Below are positions 16,432 through 24,838 of a stretch of 64,000 nt of DNA, piece after piece. The stretch is from NCBI GenBank assembly GCA_964588285.1, contig CAZPNX010000004.1:62001-126000 (forward strand), in the 5' to 3' direction. A model generated the notes under the pieces. That model saw nothing but the letters and a program-made list of their open reading frames with translations, was not told where the DNA came from and made no database searches. Within the stretch, counting starts at the first letter, position 1; the number at the start of each line of letters is the position of its first letter. This DNA is from CAZPNX01 sp964588285. GTDB taxonomy: Bacteria; Edwardsbacteria; AC1; EtOH8. The translations under genes were made by a program, and so were the position numbers.

Positions 16432-17778
16432 ATGAGAAAGGTCGGAAGCCAGAAATCAGAAATCAAAAAGACGAAGAAAACCGTCAAGGCCAAGGCGACT
16501 AAAAGAGCCAAAGCAAAGGCCGCCGGGGTGTTGGGAAAAAAGGCCGCCAGGGCAACGGGCCGTAAGAGGATCGCGGCCAAGCCCACGGCGATGACCACCC
16601 CCCAGGCCTCCAGAAAAGTCGCCCCAAAGAGGCCGGCGGCCCCCAAGCCCGCCGCCGTGAAAAAGACGACAGTTCCTCGGCTCCTCGAACCCGCCCGGAG
16701 CACAAGCAATGCCGAACATCTGGTGCTGGTGCTCAACCCCGGCTCCACCTCCACCAAGGTGGCCGTCTTCAGGGGGGGGAAGCCGCTGTGCCAGGAATCC
16801 ATCGAGCACGAGAGGGCCGAGCTGGAGAAGTACCCGCGGATCGTGGACCAGCATCCCATGCGCCAGCAGGTGGTCATGGATTTCCTGGCCCGCCACAAGG
16901 TGGACATCAAATCCCTGGGGGCGGTGGTGGACCGGGGCGGACTCCTCAAACCCATCAGCTCGGGCACCTATCGAATAAACGAAGCCATGCTCCAGGACCT
17001 GCGGGAGGCCAAGCGGGGCGAGCACATCTCCAATGTGGGCGCCTTCATCGCCAAAGATATCGCCGGGGCCGCCGGCTGTCCGGCCTTCATCGTGGACGCG
17101 GTCTCGGTGGACGAATTCACCCCCCTGGCCCGCATCTCGGGCCTGGCTGGCATCGAGCGAAAATCACTACTCCATGCCCTCAACATGAGAATGGCCGCCC
17201 TCCAGGCCTGCCAGGAGCTGGGTAAGAGGCTGGACCAGGTCAACCTGATCGTGGCCCATTTGGGCGGGGGCATCTCCATCTCTCCGGTGGACAAAGGGAA
17301 ATTCGTGGACGTCAACAACGCCAACGAACACGGGCCTTTCTCCCCGGAGCGGGCCGGGCACGTGCCCTGCGCCGATTTGGTGAAGATGTGTTTCTCGGGA
17401 AAATACACCAAAGAGGATATCGTCAAAAAGCTGACCCGGAACGGCGGACTGGCAGCCTATTTGGACACCAACAAGGCCGGCGAGGCGGTGGAGCGGGCCA
17501 AAAACGGCGACCGCCAGGCGGCCGAGGTGCTGGAGGCCATGTGCTACCAGATCGCCAAGGAGATCGGGGCCTGCGCCACGGTGCTTAGGGGCAGGGTGGA
17601 CGCCATCGTGGTCACCGGCGGGGTGGCCTACAATAGGATGTTGACCGATTGGATCAGGGAGCGGACAGAATTCATCTCCAAAAAATTTCTGGTCTATCCC
17701 GGCGAGGACGAGATGCCGGCCCTGGCGGCCGGGGCCCTGAGGGTGCTTTTGGGCCAGGAAAAAGCCAGGGAGTACTGA
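16432..17778 (+). CDS. buk: Butyrate kinase with lysine/alanine-rich histone-H1-like N-terminal tail
   Basis: 448 residues, about 90 more than a normal butyrate kinase. The kinase core begins near residue 96 (LVLVLNPGSTSTKVAVF, the ASKHA phosphate motif) and continues through VVDRGG, VAHLGGGISI, GPFSPERAGHVP and YPGEDEMPALA, all standard. Residues 1-95 are made almost wholly of K, A, R, P and T (for example KATKRAKAKAAG, KVAPKRPAAPKPAA). AGGAGG lies 7 bases before ATG 16432, so the tail is likely translated. Butyrate kinase makes ATP from butyryl-phosphate or branched-chain acyl-phosphate. A second, tail-less copy is at 20482-21552. The tail might bind nucleic acid or polyphosphate. Confidence 0.88.
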   Translation: MRKVGSQKSEIKKTKKTVKAKATKRAKAKAAGVLGKKAARATGRKRIAAKPTAMTTPQASRKVAPKRPAAPKPAAVKKTTVPRLLEPARSTSNAEHLVLVLNPGSTSTKVAVFRGGKPLCQESIEHERAELEKYPRIVDQHPMRQQVVMDFLARHKVDIKSLGAVVDRGGLLKPISSGTYRINEAMLQDLREAKRGEHISNVGAFIAKDIAGAAGCPAFIVDAVSVDEFTPLARISGLAGIERKSLLHALNMRMAALQACQELGKRLDQVNLIVAHLGGGISISPVDKGKFVDVNNANEHGPFSPERAGHVPCADLVKMCFSGKYTKEDIVKKLTRNGGLAAYLDTNKAGEAVERAKNGDRQAAEVLEAMCYQIAKEIGACATVLRGRVDAIVVTGGVAYNRMLTDWIRERTEFISKKFLVYPGEDEMPALAAGALRVLLGQEKAREY

Positions 17779-17791
17779 GCGCCCAGCGGCG

Positions 17792-18460
17792 ATGCTGCGC
17801 AGTCTAGCCAAACTACTGATGGGCCTGGCGATCTTTGTCGGACTGCCGCTGGCAGCCTGGGGATTCCGCGATCTTTCACAGTTCTTTAGGCATCCGGCGC
17901 GATTGGCCTATGTCATTCTGGCTGTGCTGCTCCAGCTGGCAGTCATCCTAGGCAGGCCGGGCTCGGGCGAGGGCGGGCCGGGCCGGCCGGACGCTAAGCG
18001 GGGAAATCTTGATCTGATTCTCATTCAAATAATAAGCCTGGCGATAGTACTGGCCGGGCCCTATACCGACCGGAGCAGCCTGGCCAGTATGGCCGCGCCG
18101 GATTGCTTAAGATTCATCGGACTGGCGTTATTCGCCCTCGGCATGCTCCTGATGCAATGGGCCGAGGCAGCCCTGGGCAGGCAGTTCAGCGTCAAGTTGA
18201 CGCTCCAGGAGGGCCACCGATTGGTGACTAGCGGCCCATACAATATCCTCCGCCACCCGCGCTACGCCGGCATCCTGCTCTTCTTCGCAGGCTTCTCCCT
18301 GGCTTTCCGCTCATGGCTGGCACTTGCCTTGGTCGGAGCCATGGCGGCCTTGCTGCTGTATAGGATTCGGGCCGAGGAGGCTATGATGCGGCAGGAATTC
18401 GGGTCCGAATGGGAATCATATGCCAAAAGATCATGGCGAATGGTTCCGTGGATGTTTTAA
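17792..18460 (+). CDS. Isoprenylcysteine carboxyl methyltransferase-family membrane protein
   Basis: 222 residues with about five membrane segments. The C-terminal half carries GHRLVTSGPYNILRHPRYAG, the SAM-binding signature of the ICMT/phospholipid methyltransferase-like family, followed by a membrane hairpin and the EEAMMRQEFGSEWESYAKR motif. Bacterial members methylate lipids or small hydrophobic molecules and rarely have a known substrate. It lies 13 bases after buk, so it is probably co-transcribed. Confidence 0.75.
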   Translation: MLRSLAKLLMGLAIFVGLPLAAWGFRDLSQFFRHPARLAYVILAVLLQLAVILGRPGSGEGGPGRPDAKRGNLDLILIQIISLAIVLAGPYTDRSSLASMAAPDCLRFIGLALFALGMLLMQWAEAALGRQFSVKLTLQEGHRLVTSGPYNILRHPRYAGILLFFAGFSLAFRSWLALALVGAMAALLLYRIRAEEAMMRQEFGSEWESYAKRSWRMVPWMF

Positions 18461-18622
18461 ATAAACTTTTCCTCTGAGGTTGCTTCGAGGTTACCTTTGG
18501 GAAAAGCATGGAAACCGTAGTTTTTATAATTCATCTGCCTTTAGATATCTTGTTGTTTGTTACCAGGAGATTCATTGTTAGATAAAAAGATTGATTAAGG
18601 TTGAAGCTGTCGTCAAAAAATT

Positions 18623-19228
18623 ATGGTCTTGACTTCACGTTTGCGCGATGCCTTTTTGTTGGTCTTCGAACTGGATGCCAACCACCCCCGTAAAGGCACT
18701 CAAATTCCATATCTGGCCCATCTGCTATCGGTCTGCGCTATGGTGCTCTATGCCGGCGGCGACGAGGAACAGGCCTGCGCTGCCCTGCTGCACGATACGC
18801 TGGAGGATCATCCGGATTCGGTGACCTATGAATGGCTGGAGTCCAGATTCGGAAAAAGCGTGGCCGACATGGTGACGGCCTTGAGCGATACTCCCCAAGA
18901 TTATCGGGGCGGAAAGAAGCCGGAATGGAAGGTAAGGAAAGAGGCTCATCTTCGGAGGCTTTCCCAGGAGGGTCCGAAAGTAATGCTCATCTCCGCCGCC
19001 GACAAGCTGGACAATGCCCAGGCCATCCTGGCCGACTATAAGAAAGTAGGAGAGAAGCTCTGGGAGCGGTTCAATGCCGGCCGGGAGGGACAGATATGGT
19101 ACTATCAGGAACTGGTTAAGACCTATCGGGCGGCAGGTTTTAGTAATTCGGTGACTGAGGAGCTGGAGAGGGTGGTGGATGAGCTGAATGGTGGCAGAAT
19201 AGGATTAAATAATCAAGAAGAAAAATGA
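18623..19228 (+). CDS. HD-domain hydrolase, small alarmone hydrolase-like
   Basis: 201 residues. The pattern IPYLAHLLSVCAMVL, then GGDEEQACAALLHDTLEDH and ISAADKLDNAQAIL matches the HD hydrolase half of RelA/SpoT, with metal ligands H, HD and D in place and an ED pair after the HD. No synthetase, TGS or ACT domain is present, and the length suits a single-domain (p)ppGpp or NADPH phosphatase of the MESH1 type. The last codon overlaps the start of an AT-rich gene by 4 bases. Hydrolysis of alarmones is inferred from the family. Confidence 0.72.
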   Translation: MVLTSRLRDAFLLVFELDANHPRKGTQIPYLAHLLSVCAMVLYAGGDEEQACAALLHDTLEDHPDSVTYEWLESRFGKSVADMVTALSDTPQDYRGGKKPEWKVRKEAHLRRLSQEGPKVMLISAADKLDNAQAILADYKKVGEKLWERFNAGREGQIWYYQELVKTYRAAGFSNSVTEELERVVDELNGGRIGLNNQEEK

Positions 19229-20033
19229 AAATAATTATTGTAATTAAAACACTTTTGTTGGCAATTATATTAACAGCTTTATATTTACGGGCACCGGGTA
19301 TACGAATGCCTTATCAATATCCTTTATTTTTATCTTCTAATAAAAAATATGAAGCGATATTTCATGATCATAATATAATCGCTATTTATTTGGTTGAAGA
19401 GAATAAATGTCGTGAAATGTATCGAATAATAATTGAGGATTATGTTCCTCAAGAAATATTTGTTTCAGATTGTGGCAGGGTATTGATATGCGGACCAGAT
19501 TATTATCGTGATACAGTCGATGATGAAGCAATTGTTGTTTATATTGATGGAAAAAAGAAAAAAAGTATTCAATACGCGATATTTTTAATATAAGCGAAAT
19601 ACAAGGTGATGAGTTATATAATCCTGTTTCTTTATTCTACTTGTTGATGGATTCAACAGGATATTCTAACGACTTTAATAAATTTGCCATTACAACAAAC
19701 CAAGGTATAAAGTATGTTTATGATCTTGGGAAAGACACATTATTTACGGTAAAATATTTTGATTTTTTGCCCATAACAGTAAAATGGAGAGAAACATATT
19801 TACCTAGAAAGCAAATTATTAATGGAAAATGTCTGGAAAATAAAAATCTACCATCATTTTTAAAGGATATATTCTCATTGATGAAAGATTCTATAGAATT
19901 CGATCCATCTATCGCTCATCACGAAATATGCCGGCATGAAAATGTGCTTACAAGATATGTTCGATTTTCCGGTAACATAGAAATAGAAGGTCAGAAGTTA
20001 AACATCAGTGCCCAATTCTATAAAAAAATATAG
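19225..20033 (+). pseudogene. AT-rich gene split by a -1 frame change at an A-run (possible programmed frameshift)
   Basis: The first frame starts at ATG 19225 with a hydrophobic N-terminus (signal anchor, residues 3-22) and stops at 19591-19593. A -1 frame is open from the A-run at 19551-19567 through IFNISEIQGDELYNPV to TAA 20031-20033. Together they make one protein of about 269 residues. The junction contains A AAA AAG at 19551-19557 in the correct register for dnaX-type slippage. Either this is a single-base indel or a working -1 frameshift. The region is very AT-rich compared with its flanks. No family is recognised. Confidence 0.55.
19551..19557 (+). other. A AAA AAG slippery heptamer
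   Basis: In the reading frame from 19225 the codons are GGA AAA AAG, which gives X XXY YYZ slippage exactly as in dnaX. A -1 step leads into the long open frame ending at 20033. A second A-run (seven A, 19558-19564) follows at once. No stimulating hairpin is obvious. Confidence 0.45.
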
Positions 20034-20053
20034 AAGAGATATTTGGTTTATCC

Positions 20054-20467
20054 ATGCGTCGTTACAATTTCTTAGATTCTCTTAGATCAGATATCATCGA
20101 TTTGAGATTAAATGTATTAGAAAAAATTAATAAAGAATGCATTATCGAGCATTTGTCCTATCGGTTAGAGCTATATCCCCATTATTACATTAGATTAGTT
20201 TATAAATGCGGTGATATTAATTATCGTAAGGGTTTTATATGTTATCGTAGAGATTATAATTACTTTAAACAGGAATATGACAGCCTAAAGATAATATTAA
20301 ATCTAATGAATAAACACAGGATAGATAAAATATTTTTTAATAAGTACGATACTGTAATAGTAGAGCGAGGTCATAAATGGCATTTTGGTAATAAAGTAAG
20401 TTATGATCCAAAAGAGTCAAGATTTTATAATTATGTTAACGAAAAAACTATTAAAATAATAAAATAG
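20054..20467 (+). CDS. AT-rich hypothetical protein
   Basis: 137 residues, rich in Tyr, Lys, Ile and Asn. No signal peptide, membrane segment or known motif is seen. It belongs to the same AT-rich island as the split gene at 19225-20033 and ends 14 bases before the GTG of the GC-rich buk gene. The island looks like imported DNA placed between the HD hydrolase and buk. Function unknown. Confidence 0.5.
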   Translation: MRRYNFLDSLRSDIIDLRLNVLEKINKECIIEHLSYRLELYPHYYIRLVYKCGDINYRKGFICYRRDYNYFKQEYDSLKIILNLMNKHRIDKIFFNKYDTVIVERGHKWHFGNKVSYDPKESRFYNYVNEKTIKIIK

Positions 20468-20481
20468 GTAGGAAGGAAAAA

Positions 20482-21552
20482 GTGTCCCAACGCATTCTAG
20501 CCATCAACCCCGGCTCCACCTCCACCAAGATCGCGGTCTATGAGGATGGCCGGCCCATCCTCTCCAAGACCCTGCGGCATTCGGCCGAGGAGCTGGCGCC
20601 ATTCAAGAAGATCACCGACCAGTACGATTTCCGCAAGAGGGTGATCGAGGAGGCCCTGGAGAAGGCCGGCATCCATGTGAATTCCCTGAACGCGGTCATC
20701 GGCCGGGGCGGGCTGTTCAAACCCATACCCTCGGGCACCTATCTGGTCAACGAGGAGATGAAACAGACGGTGTTGGAAGCCAGGTATGGAGAGCACGCCT
20801 CCAACTTAGGCTGTCTCATCGCCGACGATGTGGCCCGGGACGCCGGCTGCAAGGCCTACATCGTGGACCCGGTGGTGGTGGACGAGATGAATCCTTTGGC
20901 TCGCTACTCCGGCCTGCCGGAGATTTCGCGCCGCAGCATCCTCCACGCCCTCAACCAGAAGGCGGTGGCCCGGCGGGCGGCCAACGATCTCGGCCGACCC
21001 TACGAACAACTCAACCTGATCATGGTCCACCTGGGCGGCGGCATTTCGGTGGGCATCCACCATCAGGGCCGGGTGAGCGACGTCAACAACGCTTTAAACG
21101 GCGACGGGCCGTTCGCTCCGGAGCGGGCCGGGGGACTGCCCACCGGCGACTTAGTCAAACTATGCTTCTCGGGCAAGTACACCCAGGAGGAGATCATGAA
21201 GATGCTGGCCGGAAAGGGCGGCTGCGTCTCCCATCTGGGCACCAACGATGGCCGGGAGATGGAGAAAAAGGTCGGCGAGGGCGACGAAAAGTTCCGGCTG
21301 ATAGTTGAGGCCATGGCCTACCAGGTGTCCAAGACCATCGGCGAGATGGCCACGGTGGTCAAGGGCAGGGTGGACGCCATCGTGCTCACCGGGTCCTTTG
21401 CCTACTTCAAGCAGTTCGTGGAGTGGATCACGGAGCGGGTGTCGTGGATCGCGCCGGTCAAGGTCTATCCCGGCGAGGACGAGATGACCGCCCTGGCCGA
21501 GGCCGGGTTCCGGGTGTTAAAGGGCGAGGAGCAGGCCAGGGAGTACGCGTAA
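20482..21552 (+). CDS. buk: Butyrate kinase (second copy)
   Basis: 356 residues from GTG 20482, with GGAAGGA 4-10 bases upstream. Starts ILAINPGSTSTKIAVYEDG and has VIGRGG, MVHLGGGISVG, DGPFAPERAGGLP and YPGEDEMTALA, so the ASKHA acyl-kinase core is complete. It is of normal length, unlike the tailed copy at 16432. With ptb 300 bases downstream it forms the usual Ptb-Buk pair turning acyl-CoA to free acid and ATP. In fermenting Bacteroidetes-like bacteria this pair also serves isobutyrate and isovalerate. Confidence 0.94.
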   Translation: MSQRILAINPGSTSTKIAVYEDGRPILSKTLRHSAEELAPFKKITDQYDFRKRVIEEALEKAGIHVNSLNAVIGRGGLFKPIPSGTYLVNEEMKQTVLEARYGEHASNLGCLIADDVARDAGCKAYIVDPVVVDEMNPLARYSGLPEISRRSILHALNQKAVARRAANDLGRPYEQLNLIMVHLGGGISVGIHHQGRVSDVNNALNGDGPFAPERAGGLPTGDLVKLCFSGKYTQEEIMKMLAGKGGCVSHLGTNDGREMEKKVGEGDEKFRLIVEAMAYQVSKTIGEMATVVKGRVDAIVLTGSFAYFKQFVEWITERVSWIAPVKVYPGEDEMTALAEAGFRVLKGEEQAREYA

Positions 21553-21579
21553 GCACCTTTCATCGCACAGTCCGCTCCG

Positions 21580-21605
21580 GTCATTCCCGCGAAGGCGGGA
21601 ATCCA
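21580..21605. repeat. Left inverted repeat of the GIY-YIG element
   Basis: GTCATTCCCGCGAAGGCGGG followed by AATCCA. It is the inverse of 21802-21827 at 25 of 26 positions and contains its own hairpin CCCGCGAAGGCGGG. Repeats of this type often bound small GIY-YIG genes in bacteria. Confidence 0.75.
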
Positions 21606-21609
21606 AAGA

Positions 21610-21792
21610 ATGAAACAATACTATGTCTATATACTGGCTAGCAGGAAGAACGGAACACTGTACGTTGGGGTAACGAACGACCTGATACTCAGGGTCAAGG
21701 AGCACAAGGAGGGATTAGTGGAATCGTTCTTGGAAGATAGAGTTGATAGAGGGAACAAATCCAAAAATGGGAAGACTTGTATAATCACCTGA
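21610..21792 (+). pseudogene. Remnant of a small GIY-YIG endonuclease gene
   Basis: The first 40 codons (MKQYYVYILASRKNGTLYVG and on to the DLILRVKEHKEG segment) match the N-terminal half of stand-alone GIY-YIG proteins, which normally have 85-100 residues. At about 21730 the frame changes. In the +1 frame the sequence WKIELIEGTNPKMGRLV and TAA (21782-21784) is the family's normal C-terminus. About 45 middle codons are missing, so an internal deletion joined the two ends out of frame. It is inactive. The repeats at 21580-21605 and 21802-21827 bound it on both sides. Confidence 0.8.
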
Positions 21793-21801
21793 GATAACCA
21801 C

Positions 21802-21827
21802 TGGATTCCCGCTTTCGCGGGAATGAC
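21802..21827. repeat. Right inverted repeat of the GIY-YIG element
   Basis: TGGATTCCCGCTTTCGCGGG followed by AATGAC, the inverse of 21580-21605 with one difference (T for C in the loop). Confidence 0.75.
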
Positions 21828-21850
21828 AAAAGTAATAGTTAGGAGCCAAA

Positions 21851-22747
21851 GTGATTAAGTCTTTCTCCGACCTAATGGCCGAGGCCAAGGCCAAAGGCCC
21901 CAAGCGGGTGGCGGTGGCCGTGGCCCAGGACGAGGTGGTGCTGGAGGCGCTGGCCATCGCCCGCCAAGAAAAAATCGCCACCCCGGTGCTCTTCGGCGAC
22001 AAAAAGGCCATCGAGGAAGCGGCGGTCAAGGCCAAGGTCGACCTGGGTGGCTGGGAGGTTACCGACATCGCCGACATGGCCGAGGCCTCGAAAGCCGCGG
22101 TTCGGGCGGTGAGCCGGGGCAAAGCCGATTTCCTGATGAAGGGCCTGGTGGCCACCTCCACCTTCCTCAAGGCCGTGCTGGACAAGGAGGTGGGGCTGCG
22201 CACCGGGAGGCTGCTGTCCCACGTGGCGGTGATGGAGGTTTCCGGCTACCACAAAATCTTCCTGGCCACCGACGGCGGTATGTGCGTCAAGCCGGACCTG
22301 GCCGCCAAAGCCGACATCATCAACAACGCAGTGGAGCTGGCCCACAAACTGGGGATGGAGAAGCCCAAGGTGGCGGTGCTGGCCGCGGTGGAGGTCGTCA
22401 ATCCCGAGATGCCGGAGACCATGGACGCCGCCGAGCTCTCCAAGATGGCCGAGCGCGGCCAGATCAAAGGCTGCCTGGTGGACGGGCCGCTGGCGTTGGA
22501 CCTGGCGGTGTCGAAGGAGGCGGCCGAACACAAAAAGGTGAAGTCTCCGGTGGCCGGCGATGCCGATATCTTCGTCCTGCCCGAGATCGCCGCCGGCAAC
22601 ATCTTCGCCAAGGCCCTGATCTACATGTCCGGGGCCAGGGCGGCCGGGCTGATCGCCGGAGCCGCCAAACCGGTGGTGATGCTGTCGCGCTCCGACACCA
22701 AGGAGCAGAAGCTGAACTCCATCGCCCTGGGGGTGGTCGGCTGCTGA
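21851..22747 (+). CDS. ptb: Phosphate butyryltransferase (first copy)
   Basis: 298 residues from GTG 21851, with AGGAG six bases before it. The phosphate acyltransferase fold is shown by DFLMKGLVATSTFLKAVLD, LSHVAVMEV, DGGMCVKPD and the C-terminal SRSDTKEQKLNSIALG. It transfers the acyl group of butyryl- or isobutyryl-CoA to phosphate, feeding Buk. It follows buk (20482) after the GIY-YIG remnant and overlaps the next gene, a PAS-GGDEF protein, by one base. Confidence 0.92.
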   Translation: MIKSFSDLMAEAKAKGPKRVAVAVAQDEVVLEALAIARQEKIATPVLFGDKKAIEEAAVKAKVDLGGWEVTDIADMAEASKAAVRAVSRGKADFLMKGLVATSTFLKAVLDKEVGLRTGRLLSHVAVMEVSGYHKIFLATDGGMCVKPDLAAKADIINNAVELAHKLGMEKPKVAVLAAVEVVNPEMPETMDAAELSKMAERGQIKGCLVDGPLALDLAVSKEAAEHKKVKSPVAGDADIFVLPEIAAGNIFAKALIYMSGARAAGLIAGAAKPVVMLSRSDTKEQKLNSIALGVVGC

Positions 22748-23682
22748 TGGCGGCCCACAACCACAAGCTACCGCCCCTGCCGGATCACTGCTTCAAGACG
22801 ATCCTGGACCACACCTTCGACGGGGTCAACTACGTCGACGACCAGCGGCGCATCCTCTATTGGAACAAGGGAGCAGAGAGGATTACCGGCTACTCGGCCG
22901 ATGAGGTGATAGGCAGGCAGTGCCAGCGCGATGGCGGCCTGTGCCACATCGACGACCAGGGAGTGCGTCTGTGCGATCATCTCTGTCCCCTGCTGACGGC
23001 CATCGGCAGCGGCCGGGAGATCCAAAAGCGGGTCTATCTGCTCAGCAAATCGGGCAAAAGGGTCCCGGTGGACGCGGCCACCTCGCCGGTCTTCGATGCC
23101 GAGGGCAATACCATAGGGGCGGTGCAGGTCTTCCGGGACGCCACCGCTTATGAGGATGCCGAACGGGAAGCCCAGGTCATCGCCAAACTGGCGGCCACTG
23201 ACCCCCTGACCGGGCTTTTGAACCGCCGGGCCATAGAGATCGAGCTGGAGATAGAAGCCAACCGGGCCCATCGGCTCAAGCTCCCGATGTCGGTCATCTT
23301 CGGGGACCTGGACTACTTCAAGATGGTCAACGATCAGCACGGGCATCCGGTGGGCGACGAAGTGCTCAAGGGGGTGGCCAAACTGCTGCAGGCCGGTGTC
23401 CGCGAGTACGACCGGGCCTCGCGTTACGGCGGCGAAGAATTTTTGATCATGCTGCCCGAGACCAAGGCCGAGATCGCCCAGGAGATAGCCGAAAGGCTGC
23501 GCAAGTCGATATCGGTTTGGAAGCTGATCCACCAGGAGAAGCTGTGGCCATTCGCCATGACCATCAGCTTCGGGGTGGCCGAGCTGCAGCCCGGCGAGAG
23601 CTGGGAACATTTGGTGGAGCGGGCCGACCGGGCCCTTTATCGGGCCAAGAAGGCTGGGAGGAACCAGGTGTTCGTCAGTTGA
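22747..23682 (+). CDS. PAS-GGDEF diguanylate cyclase
   Basis: 311 residues; ATG 22747 shares its A with the ptb stop (TGATG). Residues about 10-130 form a PAS domain, with VNYVDDQRRILYWNKGAERITGYS at its start. It is followed by a cysteine-containing insert (CQRDGGLCHIDDQGVRLCDHL) common in this subgroup and perhaps metal or redox sensitive. Residues 150-311 are the cyclase, with active site RYGGEEF (GGEEF is an active form) and DxLT at its start. It would make cyclic di-GMP in response to a PAS signal. Translational coupling to ptb is notable. Confidence 0.92.
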   Translation: MAAHNHKLPPLPDHCFKTILDHTFDGVNYVDDQRRILYWNKGAERITGYSADEVIGRQCQRDGGLCHIDDQGVRLCDHLCPLLTAIGSGREIQKRVYLLSKSGKRVPVDAATSPVFDAEGNTIGAVQVFRDATAYEDAEREAQVIAKLAATDPLTGLLNRRAIEIELEIEANRAHRLKLPMSVIFGDLDYFKMVNDQHGHPVGDEVLKGVAKLLQAGVREYDRASRYGGEEFLIMLPETKAEIAQEIAERLRKSISVWKLIHQEKLWPFAMTISFGVAELQPGESWEHLVERADRALYRAKKAGRNQVFVS

Positions 23683-23773
23683 GCGAGTTGCCATGGACAA
23701 TCACGAAGCTGCCCGCCGGTTTTATAGGAACCTTGTAACATTCAAAATATAACATCAAACATTGGGAGAAATT

Positions 23774-24679
23774 ATGGCAGCCATCACCACCCTCAAGCAG
23801 ATGGAGGAACTGGTCAAGGGCGGACCCCTGAAGAAGGTGGCCGTGGCCTGCGGCCAGGACCCGGACATCATCGAGGCCCTGGCCCGGGCGGTCAACGAAA
23901 AACTGGCCCAAGCCATCCTGATCGGAGACAAGAAAAAGACCGAGGATCTGGCCCGGGAGTACAAGATCGACCCCAAGATCTTCACCCTGATAGACGAGCC
24001 GGACTACAAAAAGGCGGCGGCCAAGGCGGTGGCCATGGTGCGCAACCAGGAGGCCGATGTCCTGATGAAGGGCCTGATCGACACCGCGGTCTACGCCCGG
24101 GCCTATCTGGACAAGGAGAACGGACTGATGACCGGGGCCACCGTCTCCCACGTGGGGGTGTTCGAGGTTCCCAAACACGACCGGCTGCTGGTGATCACCG
24201 ACGCCGCCCAGATACCCTATCCTGATTTTGGCCAGAAGGTGGAGATGATCAACCATGCAGTGGCCGTGGCCAAGAGGCTGGGCATTGAGACCCCCAAGGT
24301 GGCGGTGCTGACGGCCACCGAGAAGGTCAACGCCAAGTGGCCCTGCAGCCTGGAGGCGGCCCAGCTCTCCAAGATGTGCGAACGCGGCCAGATCAAAGGC
24401 TGCCTGGTGGACGGGCCGCTGTCTTTAGATGGGGCGGTTAGCCTGGAGTGCGCCAAGGGCAAGGGCATCGTCTCGCCGGTGGCCGGCCAGGCCGACATCC
24501 TGGTCACCCCCGACATCCAGGCCGGCAATATCCTCTACAAAGCCCTCACCCAGCTGGCCGGGGCCACGGTGGCGGCCATGGTCATCGGCACCAGCGCTCC
24601 GGTCATTCTGACCTCGCGCACCGACACCGACGACGCCAAGTTCTACTCCATCGTCCTGGCGGCCCTGATGGCCAAATGA
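23774..24679 (+). CDS. ptb: Phosphate butyryltransferase (second copy)
   Basis: 301 residues from ATG 23774 with GGGAGA seven bases before. DVLMKGLIDTAVYARAYLD, TVSHVGVFEV, ITDAAQIPYPDF and LTSRTDTDDAKFYSIVLA mark the phosphate acyltransferase family. It shares segments such as CERGQIKGCLVDGPLSLD with the copy at 21851 but is clearly diverged elsewhere, so the pair is an old duplication, perhaps with different chain-length preference. It lies 91 bases after the GGDEF gene. Confidence 0.91.
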   Translation: MAAITTLKQMEELVKGGPLKKVAVACGQDPDIIEALARAVNEKLAQAILIGDKKKTEDLAREYKIDPKIFTLIDEPDYKKAAAKAVAMVRNQEADVLMKGLIDTAVYARAYLDKENGLMTGATVSHVGVFEVPKHDRLLVITDAAQIPYPDFGQKVEMINHAVAVAKRLGIETPKVAVLTATEKVNAKWPCSLEAAQLSKMCERGQIKGCLVDGPLSLDGAVSLECAKGKGIVSPVAGQADILVTPDIQAGNILYKALTQLAGATVAAMVIGTSAPVILTSRTDTDDAKFYSIVLAALMAK

Positions 24680-24838
24680 CGGAGTTTAAAGTTAAGAGTT
24701 TGAAGTTGAAAGTTGAAAGTTTAAGCCGTCGGGAGTTATCAAAAATTCTTCTGACCGTGAATTGGCTCCAGAACTTTCGACTTAAAAAACGCCGAACACT
24801 ATCCTGAAACTCCGAAAATACCATCCTAAAAAAACGAG

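Noticed and set aside
24680..24838. Small gene or regulatory RNA between ptb and rpiB
   Set aside because: The gap holds only short imperfect repeats (GAAGTTGAAAGTTGAAAGTT type) and no frame or fold of note.
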